A stretch of DNA of 64,000 nt from Phycisphaerales bacterium. GTDB taxonomy: Bacteria > Planctomycetota > Phycisphaerae > Phycisphaerales > UBA1924. The notes under the pieces are model-generated. The model searched no databases, had not been told where the DNA came from, and saw only the letters and a program-made list of their open reading frames with translations. Position numbers and translations under genes: made by a program. Where the stretch lies: contig CAJPFG010000027.1 in assembly GCA_905339235.1 (NCBI GenBank), positions 1 through 64,000 of the forward strand, read 5' to 3'. Below are positions 35,895 to 47,500 of the stretch, in pieces. Position 1 is the stretch's first letter, and every line of letters begins with the position of its first letter.

Positions 35895-38207
35895 CTACTC
35901 CGAACGCTCGATCACCAGTTCGAGCACCGCGTACCCGTCGATCTCGAAATGCTCCACGACAATGCTGACGTCCGCGTCAGATGGCTGATCGAACACTCCC
36001 TGATCTCCGGTTGGCGCATGCCAGGTCCAGTTCTCGATGACCGGCTTTCCATTGACCGTGACTCGGACGCCGTCGTCCGAGAGCGTGGAAAGCCGCCAGC
36101 GGCCCTTCGGCAGCGGGAGCGTGGCGCGAGCGATGGTGCCGAAATGGTCGCCGCCCGGCGCCCGCGCGCCAAACTCCTTCCAGCACGCCTGGTCCCGCGG
36201 CCCGCCGTGCCCGTACGCAAACCGCAGCGACTCCACGCGCGTCGCGACGGCGCCGGGAGCCTCCGCAAGCCCTCGCCACGCGGCCAGGTCTTTGCGCGGG
36301 TCGCTCTTCTCGTCCCATGCGAATGCCTTGATGTCCCACGCCGCGCCCACGATCGTGCCGGCGAGTTCGAACGGCTTGCCGCCGATCTCGAGCGGAATCC
36401 GGTACGCGTGCACGCCGGACAGCGCTGTCACGTGCAGCACCACCGGGCCGGAAGCGCCGCTGGGCTCCGCACGCACGGCGACGCCGCCGGTCTCGGGCGC
36501 CATCGCGAACTTGCCGCCCGCCGTGAACACCTCCCACACGTGCTCCGACCCGCTGCGCGATCGCGCGCGGATGAGCGGGGTCTGATGATCCCACGGCCCC
36601 CATTCGTCCATCACGATCGCGGCACGCCCCGAAAGGTGCTTCATCGCGCCCACCGGACGCGACCGCCCGATCGCCTCCCCCTTGATCGGCGGAAGGTCGA
36701 ACTCCTCCTGCGCCCAATGCGGCCGCCGCGGCTCACACCCCTGCGTGACATCAAACTCCGCGCCGTTGGGGATCGTGATCTCCACCGTGTTGCCGGCGTA
36801 GTCGTTGGTGTGGACGTTCCGCTGCTCCGGCTTGGTGCTGCGCAACCGCAAAGCCGTCATCTTCAGGTTCGCATCCCGCGCCGCCCTGAAAGGGTGCCGC
36901 TCGTTGATATCGATGGTGTTGCCGGTGATCTGGTTCCCGCTGACCCCCTTGTACCCGGCCTTGACGCCCGGCATCTCCAGCAGTGTACCGTCGTCATCCC
37001 ACCACAGGTGAATGGCCGTTCGGTTGTTGACGAAGTCGTTGACGGCGATGCGGTTGTCGCTTCCGTGCTCGATGTTGATCGCGCCGTTCTCCAGGCCGTA
37101 GGCCATGCCTCCGTTGCCCTCGAAGTGGTTGTCCACGATCACCATCCCGCGCGAGTAGCCGGCCCAGATGCCGCAGATGGCGTTCTCGTCGAACGAGCAG
37201 GCGCGGACGACGTTGCCCTTGGAGAAGGTGAGTTCCAGCCCGTGGGCCGCGGCGTAGGAGAAGTCGTTCCCGCGGAACTCGTTGTCGTTGCAGCCGGCTT
37301 TCTCATAGTCAAACCCGGGCGGCGCAGGCTTCTCCCCGATGGCCTCCTTGCCCGCAAAGCCGAAAAAGCCGTCGCCGCCGTGCGTCAGCGAGTTCTCGAC
37401 GAACACGTTCCGAGAGCACTGCTCGAAGCACAGAATCCCGGCGGAATCCTGGCCCCGGTTGTAAACGCCCTCGCTGTGCCCCCGGATGCAGAAGTCCAGC
37501 GCGTTGCGGGAGATCACGTTGTCGCATGACCGCCACATCGCCAGGCCCCAGCCCGACAGAAATGAGCAGTCGTTGTCGTACACCTTCGCGTGGTTGACGC
37601 GGTCGATGACGATGCCGTTCTGGGAGCGCCGCACCCTGACGCCGCGGATGACGGCGTGCTCGCACCGCTCCACGACCACCGCTGCGCCGTAGTTGGTCAT
37701 CCACTCGCGGTTGTCGTTTTCGTGGGGCCAGAGCCAGTCGCCCCCGTCCTCCGCGGCCGGTGTGCTCCGCAGGTGCTGGCGATAGATGTCGGTGATGCGT
37801 GCATCGGCGATCTCGAACCGGTCGGCGCGGTCGGCGTAGACGCCGACCTTGAACCCCTCGACAGCCGCGTTCACCAGCCGCACGTCCTTCCGCCCGCTCA
37901 CGCGAACGCCGATACCGGCGAGTTGGTCCCATGGCGTCTGCCCGGCGCCCGCGCCGACGATCGCGCCGCGCAGCACCGACCCGGGGGCGAACTCCACCGT
38001 CACCCCGTCCGCCACAATGTGGATCACCCCGTCGCCGTCCGAATCGGCGATGACCGCGCCGGGCTCTATCACGACGCGGCAAGACCGATCAATCCGCGCG
38101 TTATCCGCGGATACCACAACCTCGGGCAGTTTCGCATCCTGCGCCGTGGCCGGCACGCAAACGCATGCAATGATCAAGGCCGCGCCGACGCCATGACATG
38201 ACTTCAT
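35895..38207 (-). CDS. exported right-handed beta-helix protein
   Basis: A 770-residue secreted protein. Signal peptide MKSCHGVGAALIIACVCVPA. Residues 40-480 are successive beta-helix rungs with the periodic N-x-I/V pattern (VVVERCEHAVIRGVRVRRSQ, NGIVIDRVNHAKVYDNDCSF, GIWAGYSRGMVIVDNHFEGN, NRIAVNDFVNNRTAIHLWWD), as in pectate-lyase-like and NosD/PbH1 proteins. The C-terminal part, about 620-765, is a jelly-roll like PA14/GLEYA (RWRLSTLSDDGVRVTVNGKP, EHFEIDGYAVLELVIE). Probably a polysaccharide-binding or -degrading surface protein. TAGACT ends 6 nt before the ATG. Confidence 0.82.
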   Translation of the reverse strand: MKSCHGVGAALIIACVCVPATAQDAKLPEVVVSADNARIDRSCRVVIEPGAVIADSDGDGVIHIVADGVTVEFAPGSVLRGAIVGAGAGQTPWDQLAGIGVRVSGRKDVRLVNAAVEGFKVGVYADRADRFEIADARITDIYRQHLRSTPAAEDGGDWLWPHENDNREWMTNYGAAVVVERCEHAVIRGVRVRRSQNGIVIDRVNHAKVYDNDCSFLSGWGLAMWRSCDNVISRNALDFCIRGHSEGVYNRGQDSAGILCFEQCSRNVFVENSLTHGGDGFFGFAGKEAIGEKPAPPGFDYEKAGCNDNEFRGNDFSYAAAHGLELTFSKGNVVRACSFDENAICGIWAGYSRGMVIVDNHFEGNGGMAYGLENGAINIEHGSDNRIAVNDFVNNRTAIHLWWDDDGTLLEMPGVKAGYKGVSGNQITGNTIDINERHPFRAARDANLKMTALRLRSTKPEQRNVHTNDYAGNTVEITIPNGAEFDVTQGCEPRRPHWAQEEFDLPPIKGEAIGRSRPVGAMKHLSGRAAIVMDEWGPWDHQTPLIRARSRSGSEHVWEVFTAGGKFAMAPETGGVAVRAEPSGASGPVVLHVTALSGVHAYRIPLEIGGKPFELAGTIVGAAWDIKAFAWDEKSDPRKDLAAWRGLAEAPGAVATRVESLRFAYGHGGPRDQACWKEFGARAPGGDHFGTIARATLPLPKGRWRLSTLSDDGVRVTVNGKPVIENWTWHAPTGDQGVFDQPSDADVSIVVEHFEIDGYAVLELVIERSE

Positions 38208-38213
38208 GGCCCG

Positions 38214-38219
38214 AGTCTA
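38214..38219 (-). promoter_or_regulatory. leaderless-type -10 TAGACT for beta-helix gene
   Basis: TAGACT ends exactly 6 nt before the ATG at 38207 (CGGGCC between), lying in the 19-bp gap behind tatA. Confidence 0.5.
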
Positions 38220-38226
38220 CAGCGCG

Positions 38227-38523
38227 TCAGTGCTTCTCGACCTGCTCGGGCTTCTCTTCGACGACATCGGAACGGCTCACGCGGCGGTCGCCCCCGCCCT
38301 CAGCCAGCGGCGCCCGATACCCGCGGTCCTCAGGAACATCCATGCGCTTCTCGCCGGGCCGTGAGGATTCCTTCTCGATCTCCTCGTCCACGCCCTTCAG
38401 ACCCTTCTTGAACTCGATGATCCCCTTGCCAAGGCTCTTGCCCACTTCAGGCAAACGCCGCCCGAACAAAAGGAGGGCGATGACGAGGATGATCACCAGT
38501 TCCCAGGTGCTAAGACCGAACAT
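38227..38523 (-). CDS. tatA: twin-arginine translocase subunit TatA-like
   Basis: Pore component of the Tat pathway exporting folded proteins. The 98-residue protein has the N-terminal membrane helix (STWELVIILVIALLLFG), hinge FGRRLPEVGKSLGKGI and amphipathic helix IEFKKGLKGVDEEIEKE, then an acidic/basic tail. ATG 38523 (MFGLST) is chosen because the TatA helix starts there; the upstream ATG adds MLSGAF. No tatB or tatC nearby. TatA rather than TatB is suggested by the FG and LPEVGKSLGK hinge. Confidence 0.9.
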   Translation of the reverse strand: MFGLSTWELVIILVIALLLFGRRLPEVGKSLGKGIIEFKKGLKGVDEEIEKESSRPGEKRMDVPEDRGYRAPLAEGGGDRRVSRSDVVEEKPEQVEKH

Positions 38524-38651
38524 GAATGCTCCAGAAAGCAAGCCGTGGCCTTGGAACTCCCTTCAGCGGGGGTCCTGCGGGCTCCGGGCCTGCGGTCAAT
38601 CAAAGTCCCAACGACCCCCCGAGTCAACGCGGGGATTCCCGTGCGATTGCC

Positions 38652-39581
38652 CTATCGGCCCGTAGTCTGACGCCGCTCCGCCGCCTCGACCACGTTATTG
38701 AGCAGCATGGCCACCGTCATCGGCCCAACCCCCCCGGGAACCGGGCTCAGGTGCCCGGCGACCTTCGAAACCCCCTCGAACGCCACGTCGCCCAAAGTGT
38801 GGTTCTTGCCGTCAGCCCCCTTGACGCGATTCACCCCCACGTCGATCACGATCGCCCCGGGCTTGACCATCTCGGCCGTCACCAGCCCGGCCACCCCCGC
38901 CGCCGCCACGAGGATGTCGGCTCGGCGCGTCACCGACGCCAGATCCGGCGTGTACTTGTTGCACGAGATAACCGTCGCATCGTGCCGCATCAGCAGCACC
39001 GCGATGGGCTTGCCCACCACGTCGCCCGCGCCGACGCACACGGCCGTCTTGCCGCGGAGCATGGGCGCTGCCGCGGCGGCGCTGCCCAGCCCGTTCTCGC
39101 CGGGCGCCACCACGTGCTCGATCATCTTGATCACGGCGAGCGCGGTGCACGGCGCAAGGCTGCTGCGGCCGTAGACGATGTTTCCGATGTTCGCGGGGTT
39201 GACGCCCTCCACGTCCTTCTCCGCCGCGATAAGCCTCTGCACCTTGTACGTGTCCACGCCCTCGGGCAGGGGCAGGTGCATCATGATCGCCGAGACGGTG
39301 TCGTCGCTGGAAAGGAGCAAAACGCGCCCCGCGATGTCGTCGAACGTCACGGGGTGATCGGGGAGCGACTTGATCCGATGGAGTTTGTACTCGATCCCCA
39401 GCGTGTTGCAGGTCTTGGCCTGGTTCTCGGCGTACACCTTGGCCGCGTTGTCGCCCGATTCCACGATGACCGCGTCCAGGCGCACCGTCCCGCCCCGCCC
39501 GATCAGGGCCTGCACGCGAGCGCGGATCCGTTCGCGGAACGTGGAGGCGAGCGCGCTGCCGTCGATGATCTGTGCGGGCAT
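38652..39581 (-). CDS. folD: FolD-family methylene-THF dehydrogenase, altered active site
   Basis: A 309-residue enzyme of folate one-carbon metabolism. Fold and NAD(P)-binding motif are clear (GKTAVCVGAGDVVGKPIAVL, ADILVAAAGVAG, VIDVGVNRV, HLSPVPGGVGPMTVAMLLNN). Tyr50 is kept, but the catalytic lysine of YxxxK is Gln54, the Gln of QLPLP is His102 (MHLPLP), and the Asp of KDVDG is Glu125 (KDVEGVNPANIG). These residues support the cyclohydrolase step in bifunctional enzymes; KDVEG also occurs in yeast monofunctional Mtd1. The dehydrogenase may therefore be the main or only activity. It is divergent to ligA and has TACCAT 5 nt before the ATG. Confidence 0.88.
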   Translation of the reverse strand: MPAQIIDGSALASTFRERIRARVQALIGRGGTVRLDAVIVESGDNAAKVYAENQAKTCNTLGIEYKLHRIKSLPDHPVTFDDIAGRVLLLSSDDTVSAIMMHLPLPEGVDTYKVQRLIAAEKDVEGVNPANIGNIVYGRSSLAPCTALAVIKMIEHVVAPGENGLGSAAAAAPMLRGKTAVCVGAGDVVGKPIAVLLMRHDATVISCNKYTPDLASVTRRADILVAAAGVAGLVTAEMVKPGAIVIDVGVNRVKGADGKNHTLGDVAFEGVSKVAGHLSPVPGGVGPMTVAMLLNNVVEAAERRQTTGR

Positions 39582-39586
39582 GTGGC

Positions 39587-39592
39587 ATGGTA
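39587..39592 (-). promoter_or_regulatory. leaderless-type -10 TACCAT for folD
   Basis: TACCAT ends 5 nt before the folD ATG (GCCAC between). Confidence 0.5.
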
Positions 39593-39655
39593 GAGGCGGC
39601 AGGAGAAAGGCGGAAGGCGGAATCCGGGGGGAGTGCTGGTTTCGGGCGATTCCGG

Positions 39656-41878
<2,223 letters not shown>

Positions 41879-42027
41879 ACGGAAGAAAGCCCGGGCATGT
41901 GCGATCACGGGAATGTCCGACGAGGGACTTTGATCACTCCGAAGCCTCGCCGACGAGAACCAGTTCATGCGAGCCGAAAACCAGGACCTCCGGCTGGGTC
42001 TGAGCGCTGCTTGAACGGTCCTTGATT

Positions 42028-43092
42028 TCACGCGAGCGGCAGCACGCCGACCTGCGAGGCGGCCGCGGGCTCGCGTCGCACCACGTACACGAACTCCTTG
42101 TTCCGCAGGTGGCTCACCTTCCCCACCTTCTCGCCGCGCGGGTTGTAGATTCCGATCTGAGCACCCACGTACCGCTTGAAGTCATTTTCGATGGTGGTGA
42201 TCGTGGCGCGGCCGCGCCAGAGTTCGGCGAGCATCGCCTCGATCTCCTTGCGGGCGATGAAGCCCTCGTTGCTGAAAGAGAGGATGATGACCGGGGCGCT
42301 GACCGCCGCGAACACGGCGCGGAGGGATTCCGCGAAGCGCGGGCGGGAGTTGAAGATGCTCTGGCGCTCGCGCACGTCCACCCGCTTGCAGGCGATGCCG
42401 TAGATGGCGGGCTTGTCCCATCGCACCAGCGATTCCCAGACGTGGTAGTTGCCCAGGTACGAGTGCTGGTTGTAGGGCGGGTCGATGTAGGCGATGTCGG
42501 CCTCGAAAAGGGCCGCGGCGTCGAGGGCGTCCAGGCATGTGGCCCGGCCCTTGCCGTGGGGCGAGCGCGGCAGCACGGCGGGAACGCGGAGTTCGAGCGA
42601 GTTGTGGGCGCGGGGGGCCCAGTCTTTGAGATAGGCCATCTGGAGGCCGGTGGTGGAGTCCACGCGGTCCGCGGCCTCCATCAGCGAGACCAGCATGACC
42701 GCTTCAAGTTCGGGAGGAAGGGACTTGGCGGCGATGGCCTCGCGGATGGCGTCGATGCGCTCGCCGTTGCGTGGGTGCACGAAGCGGGACTTCACGCAGA
42801 AGGTATCGGTGAAGTACCCGGCGCGGCCGGGGAGGGCGTTAAGTTCGTGCACCAGGCGGGTTGCGTCGGCGAGGACATCCTCGGCGTCGGCCTCGACATA
42901 GCAGCGGGCCAGGGCCGCGGCGTAGGCGTTGTGGTCGTTGGCCAGTACGCGGTATCCCGCGGCCTTGAGGGCGTGGCCGACGCGGGAGGTGCCGGAGAAG
43001 AGATCGATGACGGTGGAGGCATCGGGCACGGCGCGGACGGCGTCGAGGATGACGGGGAGGAGCGTGCGTTTGGAACCGATGTACTTGATCAC
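42028..43092 (-). CDS. DNA adenine methyltransferase (Dam/MT-A12-like)
   Basis: An orphan SAM-dependent N6-adenine methyltransferase, 354 residues. It has VIKYIGSKRTLLP at the N-terminus, SAM motif DLFSGTSRVGHALKAAGY, and catalytic motif IV as YIDPPYNQHSYLGNYH (DPPY). A long target-recognition insert lies between. No restriction enzyme is adjacent, so a regulatory or repair role is possible. The GTG at 43092 is chosen: it begins right at VIKYIGSK and a TACACT box lies 12 nt upstream inside the longer ATG-start form (43131). Specificity cannot be read. Confidence 0.83.
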   Translation of the reverse strand: MIKYIGSKRTLLPVILDAVRAVPDASTVIDLFSGTSRVGHALKAAGYRVLANDHNAYAAALARCYVEADAEDVLADATRLVHELNALPGRAGYFTDTFCVKSRFVHPRNGERIDAIREAIAAKSLPPELEAVMLVSLMEAADRVDSTTGLQMAYLKDWAPRAHNSLELRVPAVLPRSPHGKGRATCLDALDAAALFEADIAYIDPPYNQHSYLGNYHVWESLVRWDKPAIYGIACKRVDVRERQSIFNSRPRFAESLRAVFAAVSAPVIILSFSNEGFIARKEIEAMLAELWRGRATITTIENDFKRYVGAQIGIYNPRGEKVGKVSHLRNKEFVYVVRREPAAASQVGVLPLA

Positions 43093-43104
43093 GGGAGGAT
43101 GCCC

Positions 43105-43110
43105 AGTGTA
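43105..43110 (-). promoter_or_regulatory. -10-like TACACT for methyltransferase
   Basis: TACACT ends 12 nt before the GTG at 43092 and lies within the alternative longer reading frame, which argues for the shorter start. Confidence 0.35.
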
Positions 43111-43166
43111 CGTGCGGGCCCGAGGGAACAACCGGGAGCACCGCGGCCGCCCGGCACCCCCGGACC

Positions 43167-43172
43167 TATGCT
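43167..43172 (+). promoter_or_regulatory. leaderless-type -10 TATGCT
   Basis: TATGCT ends 6 nt before the GTG start at 43179 (GCGCGC between). Confidence 0.45.
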
Positions 43173-43178
43173 GCGCGC

Positions 43179-43424
43179 GTGAAGTACGTGATCGCCGCCA
43201 TCGGGTTGGTCGCCGTGGGCTTGTTCATCGGCATGGCGGTGTCGGGGCACACAACAGGGCGAGATCTGACCATGCTGGGCGTGGCGATCGTACTGGTGTG
43301 CTTCTTCGGGGCGCTGCCGGTGGTGCTGGGGGCGCGGCGCGGGCGGGGCGAGCCGTCTCCGCCGGTGATCGTGAAGGCGCCGCCGAAGGACGGGGACCGG
43401 CCGCGCGATGGCGGCAGGCGGTGA
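43179..43424 (+). CDS. small two-helix membrane protein
   Basis: An 81-residue protein with two hydrophobic helices, VIAAIGLVAVGLFIGMAVSG and LTMLGVAIVLVCFFGALPVV, and a basic cytoplasmic Arg/Pro tail (PKDGDRPRDGGRR). It starts with GTG. It ends one base before the convergent DUF3592 gene. No function known; it could be a small envelope or stress protein. Translation is supported by the hydrophobic pattern and the promoter geometry. Confidence 0.65.
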   Translation: MKYVIAAIGLVAVGLFIGMAVSGHTTGRDLTMLGVAIVLVCFFGALPVVLGARRGRGEPSPPVIVKAPPKDGDRPRDGGRR

Positions 43425-43889
43425 TCAGCGGGCGTGCGACCGGCGGACGCGGCGTTCGTGATCCTTGTAGTCGCGCCAGAAGTAGACGCTGAAGCCGGCG
43501 AGGGCGAGCGTGCACACGGCGAAGGGGATCGTGAGCCAGGCGTAGTTGTGGCCCTTGAGGCGTGAACGCTCCGGGACGCCGGGGATGTACTGGACGGCGA
43601 CGGGCGCGCCGGGCTGAACCGTGTTGCTCCACTCGACGGAGACGTAGTCCTCTTCCTTGCGCGAGCCCAGCGAGCCGTCGTCGAAGGCGTACCGCACGCG
43701 CAACTCGTGGGAGACGATGCCGTACCGTCCGCGGCGGCGGATGACTTCTGTGTTCTGGCACTGGGCCTGCGCCGATTTTCCGAAGGCCAGGTAGCGCAAC
43801 TCGTGGCACGAGGCGATGCCGGAGGCGATGAAGAGCACGAAGACGAAGAGCAGGATTTTGAACTTCGCGAACTCGTTCTGGGCGTCCAT
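43425..43889 (-). CDS. DUF3592-like membrane protein
   Basis: A 154-residue protein of two transmembrane helices (KILLFVFVLFIASGIASC near the N-terminus, YAWLTIPFAVCTLALAGFSV near residue 125) flanking a soluble beta domain: AQCQNTEVIRRRGRYG, VRYAFDDGSLGSRKEEDYVS and QPGAPVAVQYIPGVPERSRL. This is the DUF3592 arrangement, a family of unknown function with a domain between two membrane helices. GGAG precedes the start. It abuts the convergent small membrane protein gene. Confidence 0.8.
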   Translation of the reverse strand: MDAQNEFAKFKILLFVFVLFIASGIASCHELRYLAFGKSAQAQCQNTEVIRRRGRYGIVSHELRVRYAFDDGSLGSRKEEDYVSVEWSNTVQPGAPVAVQYIPGVPERSRLKGHNYAWLTIPFAVCTLALAGFSVYFWRDYKDHERRVRRSHAR

Positions 43890-43972
43890 GACCGGTCTCC
43901 AGGGGGCGGGAGCGTACCAGAACGGGCGGGATCATTCACGAGTGCGCGTCCTAGTCTTGAGTGCGACCTGCG

Positions 43973-44518
43973 ATGAGGAATATCGAGTACAAAGCCGAAC
44001 TCCGCGACCCGTCCCTGGCCCGGGCGATCCTGCGGGCGCTGGGGGCCACGTACATCCTGTCGTTCGGGCAGGTGGACACGTACTTCCGGGTGCCCAGCGG
44101 GCGGCTGAAGCGCCGCGAGACCGACGACGAGCCGCCGGAATGGATCTACTACGAGCGGGCGAATCAGTCCGGGCCCAAGGCCAGCGACTTCACGATTCTG
44201 ACGGAGGAGCAGGCGCTGGAGCGGTTCGGGCGCGAGCCCCTGCCGGTGTGGGTGGTCGTCAAGAAGCGGCGGGAACTCTGGATGTTCGGTTCGGTCCGCG
44301 TGCACCTGGACGAGGTGGAATCCCTGGGGAACTTTTTCGAGTTGGAGTCGCTGGTGTCGCGGGATTGCCCGGATGACAAGGCCCGCGCCGCCCTCGAACA
44401 CCTCCGCAAGGGCCTCGCGCCCGTGCTGGGCGAGCCGATCGACCGGTCGTACAGCGACCTGGTGAGCGCCGATCACGACGACGCGGCGGAGTCGCGGCCG
44501 GGCGGCGCGAGCGCCTGA
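43973..44518 (+). CDS. CYTH-domain protein (adenylate cyclase CyaB-like)
   Basis: A 181-residue CYTH-fold protein. The family marker ExExK appears as NIEYKAEL at the N-terminus. The fold continues with QVDTYFRVPSGRLKRRE (basic phosphate-binding strand), WVVVKKRRELWMFGSVRVHL DEVESLGNFFELESLV, and charged tail. CYTH proteins bind triphosphates: class IV adenylate cyclase, thiamine triphosphatase or inorganic triphosphatase. Which of these is unknown. ATG 43973 is the internal start that places EYK where expected; the GTG at 43961 is an alternative. Confidence 0.83.
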   Translation: MRNIEYKAELRDPSLARAILRALGATYILSFGQVDTYFRVPSGRLKRRETDDEPPEWIYYERANQSGPKASDFTILTEEQALERFGREPLPVWVVVKKRRELWMFGSVRVHLDEVESLGNFFELESLVSRDCPDDKARAALEHLRKGLAPVLGEPIDRSYSDLVSADHDDAAESRPGGASA

Positions 44519-44551
44519 GCGCCGCCGCGTGACGGCTTTGCGTACTTCCGG

Positions 44552-44557
44552 TATCCT
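44552..44557 (+). promoter_or_regulatory. leaderless-type -10 TATCCT
   Basis: TATCCT ends 7 nt before the ATG at 44565; no Shine-Dalgarno sequence between. Confidence 0.45.
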
Positions 44558-44564
44558 CTTCACC

Positions 44565-47500
44565 ATGCAATACGCTGCCCGTTCGTTCGCGCTGCTCACG
44601 CTGCTCGCATCCCAGGCCGCGCTCTCGCAGACCGCGAGCAACTCGCCCCCGCCTGCCAACCCGCCGAGCGCGCCGCCGCCCGCGCCGCCGCCGACCCCCA
44701 CCCCAACCCAGCCGCCGCCGCTGACGCCCCCGGAACAGCCCAAGCCCGAGGACAAGCCGGAGGAGAAGCCGGCGCAGCCCGAAGAGAAGAAGCCCGAGCC
44801 CAAACTCAACGCCGGCGTCATCGGAGCGCTTCCCCTGCGCTCGCTGGGGCCGGCGATTTTCTCCGGGCGCATCACCGACCTCGCCGTGAACCCCGCCAGG
44901 ACCAGCGAGTTCTACGTGGGCGTGGCGTGCGGCAACGTGTGGAAGACCACCAACGGGGGCGTGACATTCTCGCCGATCTTCGACGGGCACGGCTCGTACT
45001 CCATCGGGTGCGTGGTGCTGGACCCCAACAACTCGAACGTGGTGTGGGTGGGGACCGGTGAGAACAACTCGCAGCGGTCGGTGGGGTGGGGGGATGGGGT
45101 GTACGTGTCGCGGGACGCGGGGAAGTCGTTCACGAAAGTGGGGCTGAAGCAGTCCGAACACATCGGGCGGATCATGATTGACCCGCGCGACTCCAACGTG
45201 GTATACGTCGCGGCCCAGGGCCCGCTATGGAAGTCCGGCGGCGAGCGCGGGCTCTACAAAACCGTGGACGGCGGAGCGACCTGGGAACGCGTCCTGCACG
45301 TCTCCGACGACACCGGCATCAACGAGGTGCACTGCGATCCCCGCAACCCCGACGTGCTCTACGCCTCGGCCTACCAGCGCCGGCGCCACGTCTGGACGCT
45401 CATCGACGGCGGCCCCGAATCCACGGTCTACAAGTCCATCGACGCGGGCAAGACCTGGCGGAAGATCGAGAAGGGGCTGCCGGGCGGCGACAAGGGCCGC
45501 ATCGGCATGGCGGTGTCGCCGGCCAACCCCGACATTGTGTACGCGATCGTGGAGGCGGCGGAGGGCGGAGGGATTTATCGATCTACCGACCGGGGCGAGT
45601 CCTGGGACAAGCGCAGCGGGTACATGAGTTCCAGCCCTCAGTACTACAACGAACTGATCGCCGATCCGGTGAATCCCGACCGGTTCTACGCGGTGGACAC
45701 GGTCATGCACGTGACCGACGACGGCGGGGCGACGATGCGCGGGCTGCCGCTGCCGGACACGCACGTGGATTCGCACGCGCTGTGGATCGATCCGAACAAC
45801 ACGGACCATCTGCTGAAAGGGTGCGACGGCGGGCTGTACGAGTCTTTCGATCGCGCCAACTGGCGGCACTTCCAGAACCTGCCGATCATGCAGTTCTACC
45901 GCGTGGCCGTGGACACGTCCACGCCGTTTTACTACGTGTACGGCGGCACGCAGGACAATGCGAGCATCGGAGGCCCCAGCCGCACGGCGGACCGCGCGGG
46001 CATCACCAACGAGGACTGGTTCGTGGTGGTGGGGGGCGACGGATTCGAGCCCGCGATCGACCCCGACGACCCCGACATCGTCTACGGCCAGTGGCAGCAC
46101 GCCGGGCTGGTGCGCTTCGACCGCAAGAGCGGCGAAGAGTTGGACATCAAGCCGCGGGAAAAAGCCGGGGAAGCGCCCTTCGTGTGGAACTGGGATTCCC
46201 CGCTCATCGTCAGCCCGCACCACGGAAAGCGCCTGTACTTCGGCTCGCGGGTAATCCACCGCTCCGACGATCGCGGCGACACCTGGACCACCATCAGCCC
46301 CGACCTCACGCGGGGAACCGACCGCAACCAGTTGAAGGTGATGGGCGTGATCCAGAAGCCCGACGCCGTCGCCAAGCACATGAGCACGTCGATCTACGGC
46401 AACTGCGTCTCCCTGTCGGAGTCGCCCCTGACCGAGGGCCTGCTGTTCGTCGGCACCGACGACGGACTGATCCAGGTCACCGAGGACGGCGGCACGAACT
46501 GGCGCAAGATCGACTCCGTGCCCGGCGTCCCCGAGATGACCTACGTCAGCGATGTCGAAGCCGGGCGTCACAGTTCCCACCGGGTGTTCGCCTGCTTCGA
46601 CGCGCACAAGAACGGCGACTTCACGCCCTACGTCTTCCGCTCCGACGACCGCGGCCTTACCTGGGCCTCCATCGCCGGCGACCTCCCCGCCGGGCACGTG
46701 GCCTACGCGATTTCCGAGGACCACGTAAACCCCGACCTGCTCTTCCTCGCAACCGAGTTCGGCGCCTTTGTCACGCTCGACGGCGGCGCGCACTGGTTCA
46801 AGTTGGGCGGCGCGCCCACCATCGCGATGCGCGACGTGGAAATCCAGCGGCGCGAGAGCGACCTCGTGCTCGCGTCCTTCGGGCGCGGGTTCTACGTGCT
46901 CGACGATTACTCGCCCCTGCGCACGCTCTCGGAGGAACTGCTCGACAAGCCCGCCGCGATCTTCGGGCCCGGCCGCCCCGTGCTCAGTTACGTCGAGCGC
47001 GCCCGGGTCGGCGGGGGAGACGGGCGGGGCCCGCTGGGCGGGGCCCACTACAACGCGAAAAACCCGCCCTTCGGCGCGGTCTTCACGTTCTACCTGAAAG
47101 AGAAAGTCCAGTCCCGCAAGGAAACGCGCAAAGAGGCGGAGAAGAAGGACGACTGGCAATACCCCACGCTCGAACAGTTCCAGGCCGAGGACCGCGAGCA
47201 GGACCCTGAGGTGAATCTCCTCATCCGCGATTCGTCCGGTCTTCTCGTGCGGCGGCTGGGCGTTTCGAGAGACGCGGGAATGCACCGCGCGGCGTGGAAT
47301 CTCCGAATGCCGCCCAGCACCCCCGTCGGCTCCGGCGGCGGCGACGATTCGCCCGTCGGCACGCTGGTGCCGCCGGGGACGTATTCGGCCCAACTCGTGA
47401 AGGTGGTGGACGGAGTGGAAACCACGCTTGCCGACGCCGCGGCCTTCGAGGTCCGTGACGCCAACTTCTCGCCCCGCGCCGCATCCGGCGAGGCCCGCGA

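Noticed and set aside
35660..35968. 102-residue plus-strand frame behind tRNA-Thr
   Set aside because: Overlaps the end of the beta-helix gene antisense, has no ribosome-binding site and no recognisable motif.
43093..43131. ATG start of the adenine methyltransferase
   Set aside because: A TACACT promoter-like box lies inside this stretch and the family sequence begins at the GTG (VIKYIGSK).
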